Positions 33,368-44,750 of a DNA stretch of 64,000 nucleotides are shown in pieces. Position 1 is the first letter of the stretch. Each line of letters starts with the position of its first letter. Made by a program: the position numbers and the translations under genes. The stretch comes from Crossaster papposus (lineage: Eukaryota; Echinodermata; Asteroidea; Velatida; Solasteridae), in the NCBI GenBank assembly GCA_037893245.1, contig JBAIAA010000238.1:1922001-1986000 (forward strand). Direction: 5' to 3'. A model generated the notes under the pieces. The model saw only the letters and a list, made by a program, of their open reading frames with translations. It was not told where the DNA came from and searched no databases.

Positions 33368-34315
33368 GTAAGACTATATTTTGTTGTTGCTTTCTAACGG
33401 TATATTTACTGATCGATAGACAGTGATTAGAATTTCTTTTATGCCAACAATACTTGGTTTAAAATAAGCTGATATGAGTTTAGCAAGTCCAACATGGCTT
33501 GAAGCCATAGTGGTTATTTTGATCTCATTTGACTGTCTGATTTCATATTTACTTATGTTGCATTAGGCATAATATTGTATATACCAATTGCATATTCGTA
33601 TTCAATCATGCTATATAAGTTCAGTAGATCATTATGTATCCCTGCTGATTAATCATTTCCCCTGATAATTGAATTATTGATGAATGACTGTACAATTTAA
33701 CTTTACGATGTCAGTTGCATTCTGGCCAATATTTTTTTCGAGGATCTCAATTTGATTATAGTTTGATAGTATACATTTCTATGATAGATCTATTCCGTCC
33801 TCATTTTATTTTACAATAATAGTTCATCTGAGTTGTATAGACCTAGAATATCTTAGTTTGAGAAATTCACTACAAAGTCTCTTTGTATAATTTCCAGTCG
33901 TTATAGTTTCAATATTTGCCGTTGTTCGATTTACAGTGTTACTATAATTCCTGTTAAGTGTTAAGCCTAAGTCACATTTTCCGAGGCGGCTGTGGGGTCT
34001 AAAATATCTACAGCCAATAGCAATTATAGTGCCGCCGCAGCATTCACACGGTCACATACTGTAGCAGTCACATATTATGTTAGCGTATTTTGAATTTGTG
34101 GAGACAGAAAACCTGCGGCGGCCATTGAAGCGATGGCGCACGGTCGCCTTAGGGCATCCCTGTGGCGGCCGTAGGTTTTGGACAAAAAACAAGGCAGACG
34201 CAAGGTAGCCACAAGGCGCCCGCAAGGCGGCCGCAGGGGGACCATACGGCGACCGTGCGGCCAGACTGTCACGGGGGCCGTACGGATGGCGCGTTTAACA
34301 CGTTTGATGATACAA
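33368..34315. other. non-coding; GC-rich patch at 34100-34290
   Basis: AT-rich to about 33950. Then GGCGGCCGCAGG-type words recur at 34115-34290 (GCGGCGGCC, AAGGCGCCCGCAAGG, GGCGACCGTGCGG). This resembles a DNA-element terminus. No coding support. Confidence 0.4.
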
Positions 34316-34590
34316 TGTGTACATGTACATGTACATGTACATGTACATGTACATGTACATGTACATGTACATGTACATGTACATGTACATGTACATGTAC
34401 ATGTACATGTACATGTACATGTACATGTACATGTACATGTACATGTACATGTACATGTACATGTACATGTACATGTACATGTACATGTACATGTACATGT
34501 ACATGTACATGTACATGTACATGTACATGTACATGTACATGTACATGTACATGTACATGTACATGTACATGTACATGTACATGTACATAT
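34316..34590. repeat. (ACATGT)n hexamer array 1
   Basis: About 45 near-perfect copies of the self-complementary hexamer ACATGT. Every frame on both strands stays open (YM, HV or CT dipeptides), so the long frames here are artefacts. It can extrude as a cruciform or hairpin. Confidence 0.95.
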
Positions 34591-34626
34591 AAATGTTCGC
34601 GGCATTTTGTTATTATTTTTGAATAA

Positions 34627-34697
34627 AAAAATGCCGAGGACACTTAATATATAAAATATTTACGTGGACCCACTCTTAAATGTCCTCGGCATTTTTG
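34627..34697. repeat. perfect 16-base inverted repeat around a 38-base linker
   Basis: AAAAATGCCGAGGACA is followed by a linker with CTTAATATATAAAATATT, and then TGTCCTCGGCATTTTT. The same hairpin lies at 35538-35608 and 38060-38130. It is the junction of two foldback-element termini. Confidence 0.85.
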
Positions 34698-35279
34698 TAT
34701 TATTTTTCATTATGAAAGGACCTGGTAAGCAAGTAACCAACATTGAAATATTTTTTCTTTATATTGCCCGTTGCCATGGTAACAGGCCATTTTGTGTTTT
34801 GGGCATTTTTAGCCAGACGCAAAAACATTTTTTTTGCTTATTTAAAAAAAAACACCCAGCCAAAATACAAATGTTATCACAAAATCAACTATATCATTAC
34901 AAAGTATCACCCTTACTTGAGAAAAAAAATTATAGCATGTTTTCAGAACTTGTAAAATTGTAATTTTTGACTCCCACTCTCTAAAATCCTGAAAAAACAG
35001 AATATTTTATTTAAACAAATTTTCAATACGTAAGCAAAATTGTTTCCTTTGAGAAGTTGAGTAAAGATCCTAAAAAAAATATTAAAGAAATTAATTGCAA
35101 AGGTGCAAACGTCCTGAATTTATGACCAGAGAAATTCAGGATTTTTTTCTTTAAGGGTATCGTTGTCGTCATTTTCAAAATACCAAACGGATTCTGCCCT
35201 CAAAACTTGTAGGCAAGAGATGACCCTAATATGTACCGAAAAGTCTTTCATTTTCACGAATAACACGTTTGATGATACA

Positions 35280-35500
35280 ATGTGTACATGTACACGTACA
35301 TGTACATGTACACGTACATGTACATGTACACGTACATGTACATGTACACGTACATGTACATGTACACGTACATGTACATGTACACGTACATGTACACGTA
35401 CATGTACATGTACATGTACATGTACATGTACATGTACATGTACATGTACATGTACATGTACATGTACATGTACATGTACATGTACATGTACATGTACATA
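35280..35500. repeat. hexamer array 2 (ACATGT with ACACGT variants)
   Basis: About 37 hexamers. The first half has regularly spaced ACACGT variants every two or three units, the second half is pure ACATGT. The partner array is 37922-38020. Confidence 0.95.
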
Positions 35501-35591
35501 TAAATGTTCGCGGCATTTTGTTATTATTTTTGAATAAAAAAATGCCGAGGACACTTAATATATAAAATATTTACGTGGACCCACTCTTAAA

Positions 35592-37322
35592 TGTCCTCGG
35601 CATTTTTGTATTATTTTTTATTATGAAAAGGACCTGGTAAGCAAGTAACCAACATTGAAATATTTTTTCTTTATATTGCCCGTTGCCATGGTAACAGGCC
35701 ATTTTGTGTTTTGGGCATTTTTAGCCAGACGCAAAAACATTTTTTTTGCTTATTTAAAAAAAAACACCCAGCCAAAATACAAATGTTATCACAAAATCAA
35801 CTATATCATTACAAAGTATCACCCTTACTTGAGAAAAAAAATTATAGCATGTTTTCAGAACTTGTAAAATTGTAATTTTTGACCTATTTTTGTCCCTCAA
35901 AGAGTCAACTCAAAATATTTTCTTTTTGGATTTGATTAGAGCCAACATTGATCTTTTCATATATGGTGAGAAAGGTTTGGGGAATTGTATCCTCTTAAGG
36001 CAGTACTGCATCAAAAATTGTCATTTTCCATAAAACTAAAAAAAAAAAATGAAGCTTTTACTTTAGTTTGAAGTAATAATACACACAAACAATAATATTT
36101 GTATAAATCTGGTGCCTTTTTAAAACCATAAGAGCGAGTTGTAGGCCTGTGAATTACTTCTACTGAATAAGCAGCATTTTTGACGGCAAAAATCTAGACT
36201 AATCCCCTCCAGAACATTTCTTATACATACCATTTTCTGATAACATTTTATTAGTGGCATATAAAAAGAGAAAACAATACTTGTTGGGAACTAAAACATT
36301 GTTTCTACAGAACCCAACTAAAGTATTATTTCTACAGAACCCAACAACCCCTTTAAGCATGACGCCTCTCAGTGCCTGCAAGTGTATTCAAGTGTTGCGC
36401 TATAGCGCCCCGGTATAGGCGGGACTCGTGTGACCGCTAACGACACGATTTGTATCCCATCAGCTCCCTTGATCACGCAATGGTCTTTGCAAATTGCTTA
36501 AATGGGGCGTAAACTTTTAATACAAATTCGACCATTCGAATATAGGCATAGCTTCTTCACGCAGTGAACTAGCATTCAACTACCAACTACTATAATGGCA
36601 GTCTCCAAAATGGTCAGTCTTTGTTCAAGGGCGCCAGTCAGAAGTCACAAACACCAGAATGCCATGTGGCCATGGATCACACTCAATTTTACGATACAAC
36701 CTGGGAAGCGACATTGTGGAGATTACTCAATGAGGATACGAATTTGTATCTTATACTACACAAATAAACCACAAGGGAAACTTACTAAATGTGCATACAT
36801 TTTTTTAATGGTTTGAAGGGTTGTTATGGTATAATAGTTCAAATATAAAAAAGTGCGAAAAAGACCTGTTTTGTTCTTCGAACTGACATAGCTCCAAGGG
36901 AGCGCTATAACGTAACACTTTGGATACACTTGCAGACAAAAAAGCTGTGTGTTTGAGGGGTGACATGCTTAAAGGGGGTGTTGGGTTCTTTAGAAATAAT
37001 GCTTTCGATAGGTTCTGTATCAATAAGGTTTTAGTTCACAACAAGTATTGTTTTCTCTTTATATATACCACTAATAAAATGGTATCAGAAAATAGAATGT
37101 AAGAAATGCTGTGGAGGGGTTTAGTCTAAATTTTTGCCGTCAAAAATGCTGCTTTTTTAGTAGAAGTAATTCACAGGCCTGCAACTCACTCTTATGATTT
37201 TAAAAAGGCGCCAGATTCATAAAAGTACAATTTGTGTGTGTATTATTACTTTAAACTGAAGGAAAAGCTCAAATTTCAATTTTCCAGATTGTTTGGAAAA
37301 TGACCATTATTTTGTGATTAAA
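35592..37322. mobile_element. foldback element, copy 1 (right terminus missing)
   Basis: A terminal arm beginning TGTCCTCGGCATTTTT (35592-35882) joins a core (35883-37322) that is itself inverted. ATTTTTGACGGCAAAAATC at 36176 pairs with the reverse complement around 37131, and AACAATACTTGTTGGGAAC at 36273 pairs near 37040. The centre (about 36420-36880) is unpaired. It ends where the second duplication unit begins. The small frames in it have no known relatives. Confidence 0.75.
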
Positions 37323-37921
37323 TGTCCTCGGCATTTTTGTATTATTTTTTATTATGAAAGGACCTGGTAAGCAAGTAACCAACATTGAAATATTTTTTCT
37401 TTATATTGCCCGTTGCCATGGTAACAGGCCATTTTGTGTTTTGGGCATTTTTAGCCAGACGCAAAAACATTTTTTTTGCTTATTTAAAAAAAAACACCCA
37501 GCCAAAATACAAATGTTATCACAAAATCAACTATATCATTACAAAGTATCACCCTTACTTGAGAAAAAAAATTATAGCATGTTTTCAGAACTTGTAAAAT
37601 TGTAATTTTTGACCCCCACTCTCTAAAATCCTGAAAAAACAGAATATTTTATTTAAACAAATTTTCAATACGTAAGCAAAATTGTTTCCTTTGAGAAGTT
37701 GAGTAAAGATCCTAAAAAAAATATTAAAGAAATTAATTGCAAAGGTGCAAACGTCCTGAATTTATGACCAGAGAAATTCAGGATTTTTTTCTTTAAGGGT
37801 ATCGTTGTCGTCATTTTCAAAATACCAAACGGATTCTGCCCTCAAAACTTGTAGGCAAGAGATGACCCTAATATGTACCGAAAAGTCTTTCATTTTCACG
37901 AATAACACGTTTGATGATACA

Positions 37922-38020
37922 ATGTGTACATGTACACGTAGGCCTACATGTACATGTACATGTACATGTACATGTACATGTACATGTACATGTACATGTA
38001 CATGTACATGTACATGTACA
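37922..38020. repeat. hexamer array 3, contracted
   Basis: About 16 ACATGT hexamers with one interruption (GTAGGCCTACA). It is the duplicate of array 2, shortened by about 120 bases. Confidence 0.95.
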
Positions 38021-38113
38021 TATAAATGTTCGCGGCATTTTGTTATTATTTTTGAATAAAAAAATGCCGAGGACACTTAATATATAAAATATTTACGTGG
38101 ACCCACTCTTAAA

Positions 38114-40015
38114 TGTCCTCGGCATTTTTGTATTATTTTTTATTATGAAAGGACCTGGTAAGCAAGTAACCAACATTGAAATATTTTTTCTTTATATTGC
38201 CCGTTGCCATGGTAACAGGCCATTTTGTGTTTTGGGCATTTTTAGCCAGACGCAAAAACATTTTTTTTGCTTATTTAAAAAAAACCACCCAGCCAAAATA
38301 CAAATGTTATCACAAAATCAACTATATCATTACAAAGTATCACCCTTACTTGAGAAAAAAAATTATAGCATGTTTTCAGAACTTGTAAAATTGTAATTTT
38401 TGACCTATTTTTGTCCCTCAAAGAGTCAACTCAAAATATTTTCTTTTTGGATTTGATTAGAGCCAACATTGATCTTTTCATATATGGTGAGAAAGGTTTG
38501 GGGAATTGTATCCTCTTAAGGCAGTACTGCATCAAAAATTGTCATTTTTCCATAAAACTAAAAAAAAAAAATGAAGCTTTTACTTTAGTTTGAAGTAATA
38601 ATACACACAAACAATAATATTTGTATAAATCTGGTGCCTTTTTAAAACCATAAGAGCGAGTTGTAGGCCTGTGAATTACTTCTACTGAATAAGCAGCATT
38701 TTTGACGGCAAAAATCTAGACTAATCCCCTCCAGAACATTTCTTATACATACCATTTTCTGATAACATTTTATTAGTGGCATATAAAAAGAGAAAACAAT
38801 ACTTGTTGGGAACTAAAACATTGTTTCTACAGAACCCAACTAAAGTATTATTTCTACAGAACCCAACAACCCCTTTAAGCATGACGCCTCTCAGTGCCTG
38901 CAAGTGTATTCAAGTGTTGCGCTATAGCGCCCCGGTATAGGCGGGACTCGTGTGACCGCTAACGACACGATTTGTATCCCATCAGCTCCCTTGATCACGC
39001 AATGGTCTTTGCAAATTGCTTAAATGGGGCGTAAACTTTTAATACAAATTCGACCATTCGAATATAGGCATAGCTTCTTCACGCAGTGAACTAGCATTCA
39101 ACTACCAACTACTATAATGGCAGTCTCCAAAATGGTCAGTCTTTGTTCAAGGGCGCCAGTCAGAAGTCACAAACACCAGAATGCCATGTGGCCATGGATC
39201 ACACTCAATTTTACGATACAACCTGGGAAGCGACATTGTGGAGATTACTCAATGAGGATACGAATTTGTATCTTATACTACACAAATAAACCACAAGGGA
39301 AACTTACTAAATGTGCATACATTTTTTTAATGGTTTGAAGGGTTGTTATGGTATAATAGTTCAAATATAAAAAAGTGCGAAAAAGACCTGTTTTGTTCTT
39401 CGAACTGACATAGCTCCAAGGGAGCGCTATAACGTAACACTTTGGATACACTTGCAGACAAAAAAGCTGTGTGTTTAAGGGGTGACATGCTTAAAGGGGG
39501 TGTTGGGTTCTTTAGAAATAATGCTTTCGATAGGTTCTGTATCAATAAGGTTTTAGTTCACAACAAGTATTGTTTTCTCTTTATATATACCACTAATAAA
39601 ATGGTATCAGAAAATAGAATGTAAGAAATGCTGTGGAGGGGTTTAGTCTAAATTTTTGCCGTCAAAAATGCTGCTTTTTTAGTAGAAGTAATTCACAGGC
39701 CTGCAACTCACTCTTATGATTTTAAAAAGGCGCCAGATTCATAAAAGTACAATTTGTGTGTGTATTATTACTTTAAACTGAAGGAAAAGCTCAAATTTCA
39801 ATTTTCCAGATTGTTTGGAAAATGACCATTATTTTGTGATAAAAGTTGTATTTTTGTTTTCTTTATTAAAAGAACTATTTTTGCGGCCCCAAAACTGGCT
39901 AAAAATGACAAAAACACAAAATGGCCGGTTTCTGTAGCAACGGGCAATAAAATGGGTTATTTTGGTTACTTGCTTACCAAGTCCTTTCATATTAAAAAAA
40001 AAAAAAAATGCCGAG
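38114..40015. mobile_element. foldback element, copy 2 (both termini)
   Basis: 1.9 kb. The left end is TGTCCTCGGCATTTTT (38114). The right end is its reverse complement, AAAATGCCGAGGACA, at about 40004-40018. The right terminal arm (39841-40015) is a diverged inverse of the left (TTGGTTACTTGCTTACC matches GGTAAGCAAGTAACCAA). The long inverted arms and absence of a transposase identify a foldback or giant MITE type element. It lies 50 bases from gene B exon 1. Confidence 0.8.
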
Positions 40016-40063
40016 GACACTTATATGAAATATTACGCGGGCCCACTCTTAAGAATCACTTAC

Positions 40064-40268
40064 ATTTGGTGTCGTTCAGGTTGCCTCGTTTACCACGGCA
40101 CTCGGTATTGAAAGCCGCGAAAGCCTTGTCACGAAGCGTGGTCAGATTATCACCGGCAGCAGCCTTGATCATGGCGCTACACATCTTCCCTCGTACGGGT
40201 TGCAAAGAGAGGGAACTAAGAAACCCCAAAGCTAAAACCAACACCAACATTTTACGCGGGTTTTTCAT
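40064..40268 (-). CDS. gene B exon 1: signal peptide and Cys-containing segment
   Basis: The ATG at 40268 opens MKNPRKMLVLVLALGFLSSL. The signal peptide is about 22-27 residues, followed by C30, an acidic/helical stretch (GDNLTTLRDKAFAAF), C57 and the RGKRGN dibasic site. The exon ends AAA T before the GTAAGTG donor (phase 1). The next phase 1 acceptor on the same strand in this gene order is exon 2 at 29947, which contributes a third Cys at position 70. If the intron is retained, translation ends after 70 residues. An upstream in-frame ATG at 40355 exists but precedes a poor signal, so 40268 is preferred. Confidence 0.72.
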
Positions 40269-40355
40269 TTCCAGCCAGCAGTTCCTTACTTTGGTATCTG
40301 CGTCCAAAACAGAAACCGCACCACTCCCTTGTACGTTATGATGAGCATTGATCAC

Positions 40356-42055
40356 GTCTACAAAATTACCGTTTGTCGTCCTAAGTGTCTATAGTAACCG
40401 TAACAATGGCTATTGTGTGAAATTGGTTTGCATGGATTGTCAATTTAATAAATGTCGCTCACAATTTTCCAGCCAAACTGCCTTTTTAATTTCGAGATAC
40501 TCGATCGATTAGCGTCCATTGTTTGCCTGCACGTAATAAACAGGCGGGTTTCATTTCTAGACATCACCCCGTGTTTGCCTAGTTGCCTAGTTTGTATGGA
40601 TAAGAATGGAAGTTCTCCCCTCGTGATACCTGTTCCACGTCAGCGTGTTTTCTTAGCGAAACGGTACACCTTGGTACGGTGCGCATTTAATTACAAATGT
40701 AAAATTAACCCTTCTGTGGTCTAGTCAAGTAATCATAATGAGTGTTTGCTGCGATAAATAATTTGCTAAAACGAAAACGTGTCCAAAATGGTGAAACTAA
40801 AACTAACAACAAATGTTTTGAAGAATTTCGAACCACGGGTAAAACTCCATGTTTGTTCTTGAATAGATGAAGCCCCATAATTATGTAAACTAACACTACA
40901 CTAACTAATTATTTAACTGACTTCACGTTTGCTGAAGGTAACAGGGGTCGGTTGAATGGTGGTTAGACCGAACAACGGAAACCATCGTTTTATTAGCGCG
41001 GTAAGGCCAAATAAAAAAATAAAATATGTTTAGCGTCACCGCCCGCTTCCTTTTTGGAGGCCACCTCCTTTTTTTCTTTTTCTTTTTTAAATGATAAATT
41101 GTATTATCTTTTAGAATTTTTATTTTTTTTAAAGATAATACAATTTTAAGATCGTATTTTAGACTTCAGCATCACTGTGTACATGCTGTGGAAATATATA
41201 TTTTTCACTGCTGCATTTGTGTTTTGAATATTTCACTAAATGAGCACTTATAGGGAGACAAATTAGCGTAAGTGTTTAGGTAATAAGAAGACAGTGACAC
41301 GTAGGGAGACATTTCAGTGTCTCCCTAAGTGTCTAGCTACATTAAAAACAAAAAATTGGGAGTTATTTTTGCTCTAGAACGACAGATTGGGGACTAAATA
41401 GCAAAAATCGCAAGTGTCGGTTTTTTTAATATTATTATTACTGTGATTAATTCTCACTGGTACCACTACCAGTGTCCACTACTTTCAAATGAAAATGCAC
41501 ACACTTGAGTATAGATTTAAAACAAAACTCCGAGATGATTTTCTTTTGGCAGCCCTAAGACATCTTATTAAAGAATTTTAAAGACAAAAATTGCCCCCCT
41601 GATATCCTAATTTCCATATTTCCAAGATGGCTGCCGTGTGCATAATTAAGTGTAATATCTCAGTACCTAATGAACCGATGTTGGTGATACTGGTGGCAAA
41701 ATTGTGATTTGTTGGGATGCTGAATCGATTTTTGCTGTTTTTGCTGTTAAAAATCATCATGGAAATATTCTAATTAGGACATATTCAGACTTTGTTTTGC
41801 TGGCAACATCAACATTATTTAGGGATGCTAAAATTCATGTTGGAATTTTGTTTTAGGGGGCCGTTTAAAGTACTATTTAGATGAGCTATTCATAAAAAAC
41901 CTCTGTAAAGGTATGTACTTTTCTTGCGTTAAGAATAATGAACAAATTATGGTTTTTTTTCAAAAACATTTTTCTGCCAACTGTAGCGGACCATACCCAC
42001 GTCATTAAGGGGGAAGGAAGGAGGAACGGTCCTCTAGTTAAAGCGGACAAGCATT
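40356..42055. other. non-coding sequence, part array flank, part unique
   Basis: 40356-40900 aligns with the exon 1 upstream flank of the other array copies. From 40900 the sequence is unique. A hairpin pairs TAAATTGTATTATCTTT (41094) with AAAGATAATACAATTTT (41131). At 41984 GTAGCGGACCATACCCACG repeats the word at 24652. No coding support. Confidence 0.5.
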
Positions 42056-42275
42056 CAATTGACCGGTTTGGGCGATGACCAATGGTAATAAACCTCGCCT
42101 TCGGCTCGGTCTATTACCAGCGGTCATCGCCCAACCCGGTCAATTATCACGCAGTAATGACCGGGTCCTCACCCTGTTATTTCCTTTAATAAATACCTTT
42201 TTATTTAGGAAATAGCAGTGAATTTGCTTCAATTTTTGAAAGCCCGGTCAATTACTGCGTGATAATACCCTCCAC
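42056..42275. repeat. two overlapping inverted repeats
   Basis: The first palindrome pairs TTGACCGGTTTGGGCGATGA (42059) with its complement ending TCGCCCAACCCGGTCAA (42142). The second pairs AATTATCACGCAGTAATGAC (42141) with TCAATTACTGCGTGATAAT (42250-42268). The arms interlock, so alternative folds exclude each other. Probably a foldback MITE. Confidence 0.75.
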
Positions 42276-42366
42276 GTGATCGAGTCTCGACCAATCAGAA
42301 GCTTCGAACTCCCCTAGGTATTTATTAACTAACTGTAATAGAAATTCATTGAACCATTATATAATT

Positions 42367-43377
42367 TCACAATGGTACCATCTCAATGCCAACTCTATTA
42401 TTGCCCCGCCTTTTGAAAAAGGCTACTTTAAGACCCTGTCTAAATTTCTTGTATTTCAACTCATAGATGATTGGATTAATGACAGAGTTTCAATAGAAAA
42501 AAAATGCTAAGATTCCGCCGATATATACATTAGTCTCTGAATGACAGTATGGCAAAGGACTAGTGTCTGTGCGAAACAAGCAAAGGAAGACAGTTATGTA
42601 GTCTGGTGTCCATAGGACGATAATAGCTCCCAAGACGATTGTGAGTGTGGTGACCAGACGCTGTCTAGCAATCACAAGATCACATGCTGCTGCACTCGCG
42701 TGTTCCAATCTGAGAGCATCGGCTTGCCTTTTCAGAGTTCGTTGCATCTTGTAGGAGGCCCAAACCATCAGTGTTATAGGCAGCAAGTAACCGAAGAGAA
42801 ACGAATACAACGTAAGCAAAATTAAAGATGTCAGATCAGGGTATTTGATATCTGAGCAAGCCTTGTCTGGATCAGTGCTGGCTTTAATTGTAAATGAAAA
42901 CGGTAACGAACTCAGAAATGATATCACACAGATTAGAGCAACCAGCGTTTTCATCCGTGTTGCTGTGAGTGTCATGGCGTAGTGCAGCGGGTACACAATA
43001 GCGACATATCTGTCCAGTGTTACCAAACAGAGATTGTAAGCTGATGCATAGCTCAAAGCCCAATTTAAACACCTTGAGACCAAAAGTCGGCAGAAAATGT
43101 CTTTACCACCACTGCTTGTTGGCACAAGAGCAACGAGTGCACAGTCTGAAGACGTCAGATAAGTGACCACCTCTTGTAGACATAGCAGCATATCGGCCAC
43201 AGCCAAATTTACCAGCAGATGGTTTGTCATGTTGTGCAGGAATTTGACGCGTAGAATGACGAAGCACACTAAGAGGTTTCCTAAGACACCGATGGCTCCT
43301 TCCGCAACTAACAAGTGACAGACCCATTTGCTTCCTGTATGCCCCTCATTGTCAACAAATGGCTGAGTTGAATTCAT
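42367..43377 (-). pseudogene. rhodopsin-like (class A) GPCR with an in-frame TGA in TM7
   Basis: The ATG at 43377 begins a 295-codon frame. TM1 has GNLLVCFVIL, TM2 has NLAVADMLLC, and TM3 ends in DRYVAIVYPLHY, the DRY motif. TM4 is LVALICVISFLSSLPFSF, TM5 contains LLTLYSFLFGYLLPITLM, and TM6 has VLGAIIVLWTPDYITVFL. The frame meets TGA at 42490-42492, but the same frame continues at once with NSVINPIIYELKYKKF, the NPxxY motif and helix 8, to a normal stop at 42367. So one nonsense codon interrupts an otherwise complete 336-codon single-exon receptor. Ligand unknown; invertebrate amine/peptide-like orphan class. Pseudogene, null allele or sequence error are all possible. Confidence 0.85.
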
Positions 43378-43432
43378 GGCTGACACTTCTGTTGAGAACT
43401 TGTCCGTGAAATTCCCGTGTCTTTAAAACACT

Positions 43433-43745
43433 AGGGGTGTCATGGGTGGCTTGTGCGTAAATCGCTCGCCTCTCACCAATGTGGCCCGGGTTCGATTCCC
43501 GGCACGGGCGATTATATGAGTAGAGTTGTGCGTTGGTTCTCTCCTGTGCCACGAGGGTTTTTCTCCAGGTCCTCCAGTTTTCCTCCCTCTGGAAAAATCA
43601 AACACTTTCGATCTCAGGCTGTACATGCTTCGTAGTCATATATGAGTCGATGTGGCCGGCTGCCATAGGCGCCTTTACCTGACAGCGGCTCGACCACGTT
43701 GTAGCCGCGTCCTTGGTAATTCAGCATACTTACTAAAAGAGGATG
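43433..43745 (+). mobile_element. tRNA-derived SINE
   Basis: A perfect B-box GGTTCGATTCC at 43490 inside CCCGGGTTCGATTCCCGGC. It is followed by GTGCGTTGGTTCTCTCCTG and TTTTTCTCCAGGTCCTCC, a body found in widespread invertebrate SINEs. It lies only about 55 bases upstream of the GPCR start codon. The A-box region is weak. Confidence 0.65.
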
Positions 43746-43961
43746 AGTGGGTACGTATTACCGTGTACCGTTAATGTGCACCGTGTAAATATTCGTCTTC
43801 TGGGTGCCTAAAAGTGTGGGCTATGAAAGAGAGTACCCAGATGTAGTAGTCGATCTACATTTGTGGCATGTACTCTCAATGTTGTTCTCATAAATACTGT
43901 CGAGTATCAAGCAGCTCTACACGTATCATCCCTGATACAGTGACGAGGGCGTGGCAACGAT

Positions 43962-44417
43962 GGTGGCCCCGGAGGGACATCGCAAATCGTGAATATTGAA
44001 TTTAATACTCGCAACAAATTTCACGACTTGCCCCCAAAGTCATGAAGATTAACGTCAATATTCGGGGCAAATTTCACGACTCGCCCCCCAAAGTCGTGAA
44101 TATTTACGTTAATATCTACGTTAAATTTCACGACCGGTCGTAAAGGTAATTCTGTGCGACCGCAGATACAGTACGAATTTAACGTTAAAGTGTACAGTGT
44201 GTGTGCAGGAAGCAAGTGATGTGTGTTTGAATCTGCGCGTGCGCACATTGACCTGCCAACCATTCACCACCTAGCTTGCTAAAAAAGAAAGTTCGCGAAA
44301 TTTGACGTCAATATAGTGATGGCAATATTCACAATTTTAGGGGCAAGTCGTGAAATTTGTTGCGAATACATTGAAGTCAACTTATTCACGATTTGCGATG
44401 TCCCTCCAGGGCCACCA
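43962..44417. mobile_element. 456-base MITE with GGTGGCCC ends
   Basis: The left end is GGTGGCCCCGGAGGGACATC and the right end is its reverse complement. Both arms contain GCAAATCGTGAATA and AACAAATTTCACGACTTG. Tandem TTCACGACT(T/C)GCCCCC units lie in the left half. No target duplication could be fixed. Confidence 0.8.
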
Positions 44418-44750
44418 CACCACGCCGCTCCATCCGCTGCAACAAAAGCGCAGACTACGAAACAAGCTGACGTCATGGCAAGCCATAGCCAATCAGAAAC
44501 GTGCCTGAACGTTTTTGATTGGTTCAAGTCACTGATCAGTGGTTCAAATGTACAGCCTGGTCGGAACTGAATGAACGCAGAAATACGGCAGCCATTGGAC
44601 CCCCTGGTTACCCCTGAAACAATTAAATAAAGTCGGCCCACCGCAGTCGTAAACAGTCAGGAATAGAAACACGAAACGACGCGTCATGCATCGTTGACAA
44701 AAGGAAACTACTCCCGGTAATAAACGCATAATTATTTGTATTACGCCAGC

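Larger units (their letters stand above)
34681..39840 (+). repeat. tandem duplication of a 2.5-2.6 kb unit
   Basis: The unit from 34681 (TGTCCTCGGCATTTTT) to 37322 is repeated from 37323 to about 39840 with almost no substitutions. The offset is 2642 bases before the internal hexamer array and 2522 after it. The difference is explained entirely by contraction of that array. Each unit contains: a terminal arm, an AT-rich spacer, a hexamer array, the hairpin junction, a second terminal arm and the foldback core. Confidence 0.9.

Noticed and set aside
34075-35565. Long open frames rich in CT, HV or YM dipeptides
   Set aside because: They are translations of the (ACATGT)n arrays, open in all six frames, with no flanking coding signal.
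36595-39624. Duplicated small frames in the foldback core (for example MAVSKMVSLCSR)
   Set aside because: Short, without relatives or splice context, and identical only because the whole DNA unit is duplicated.
42490-42492. TGA in the GPCR as a selenocysteine codon
   Set aside because: No SECIS-like hairpin was identified downstream, and GPCRs are not known selenoproteins; nonsense mutation or error is simpler.
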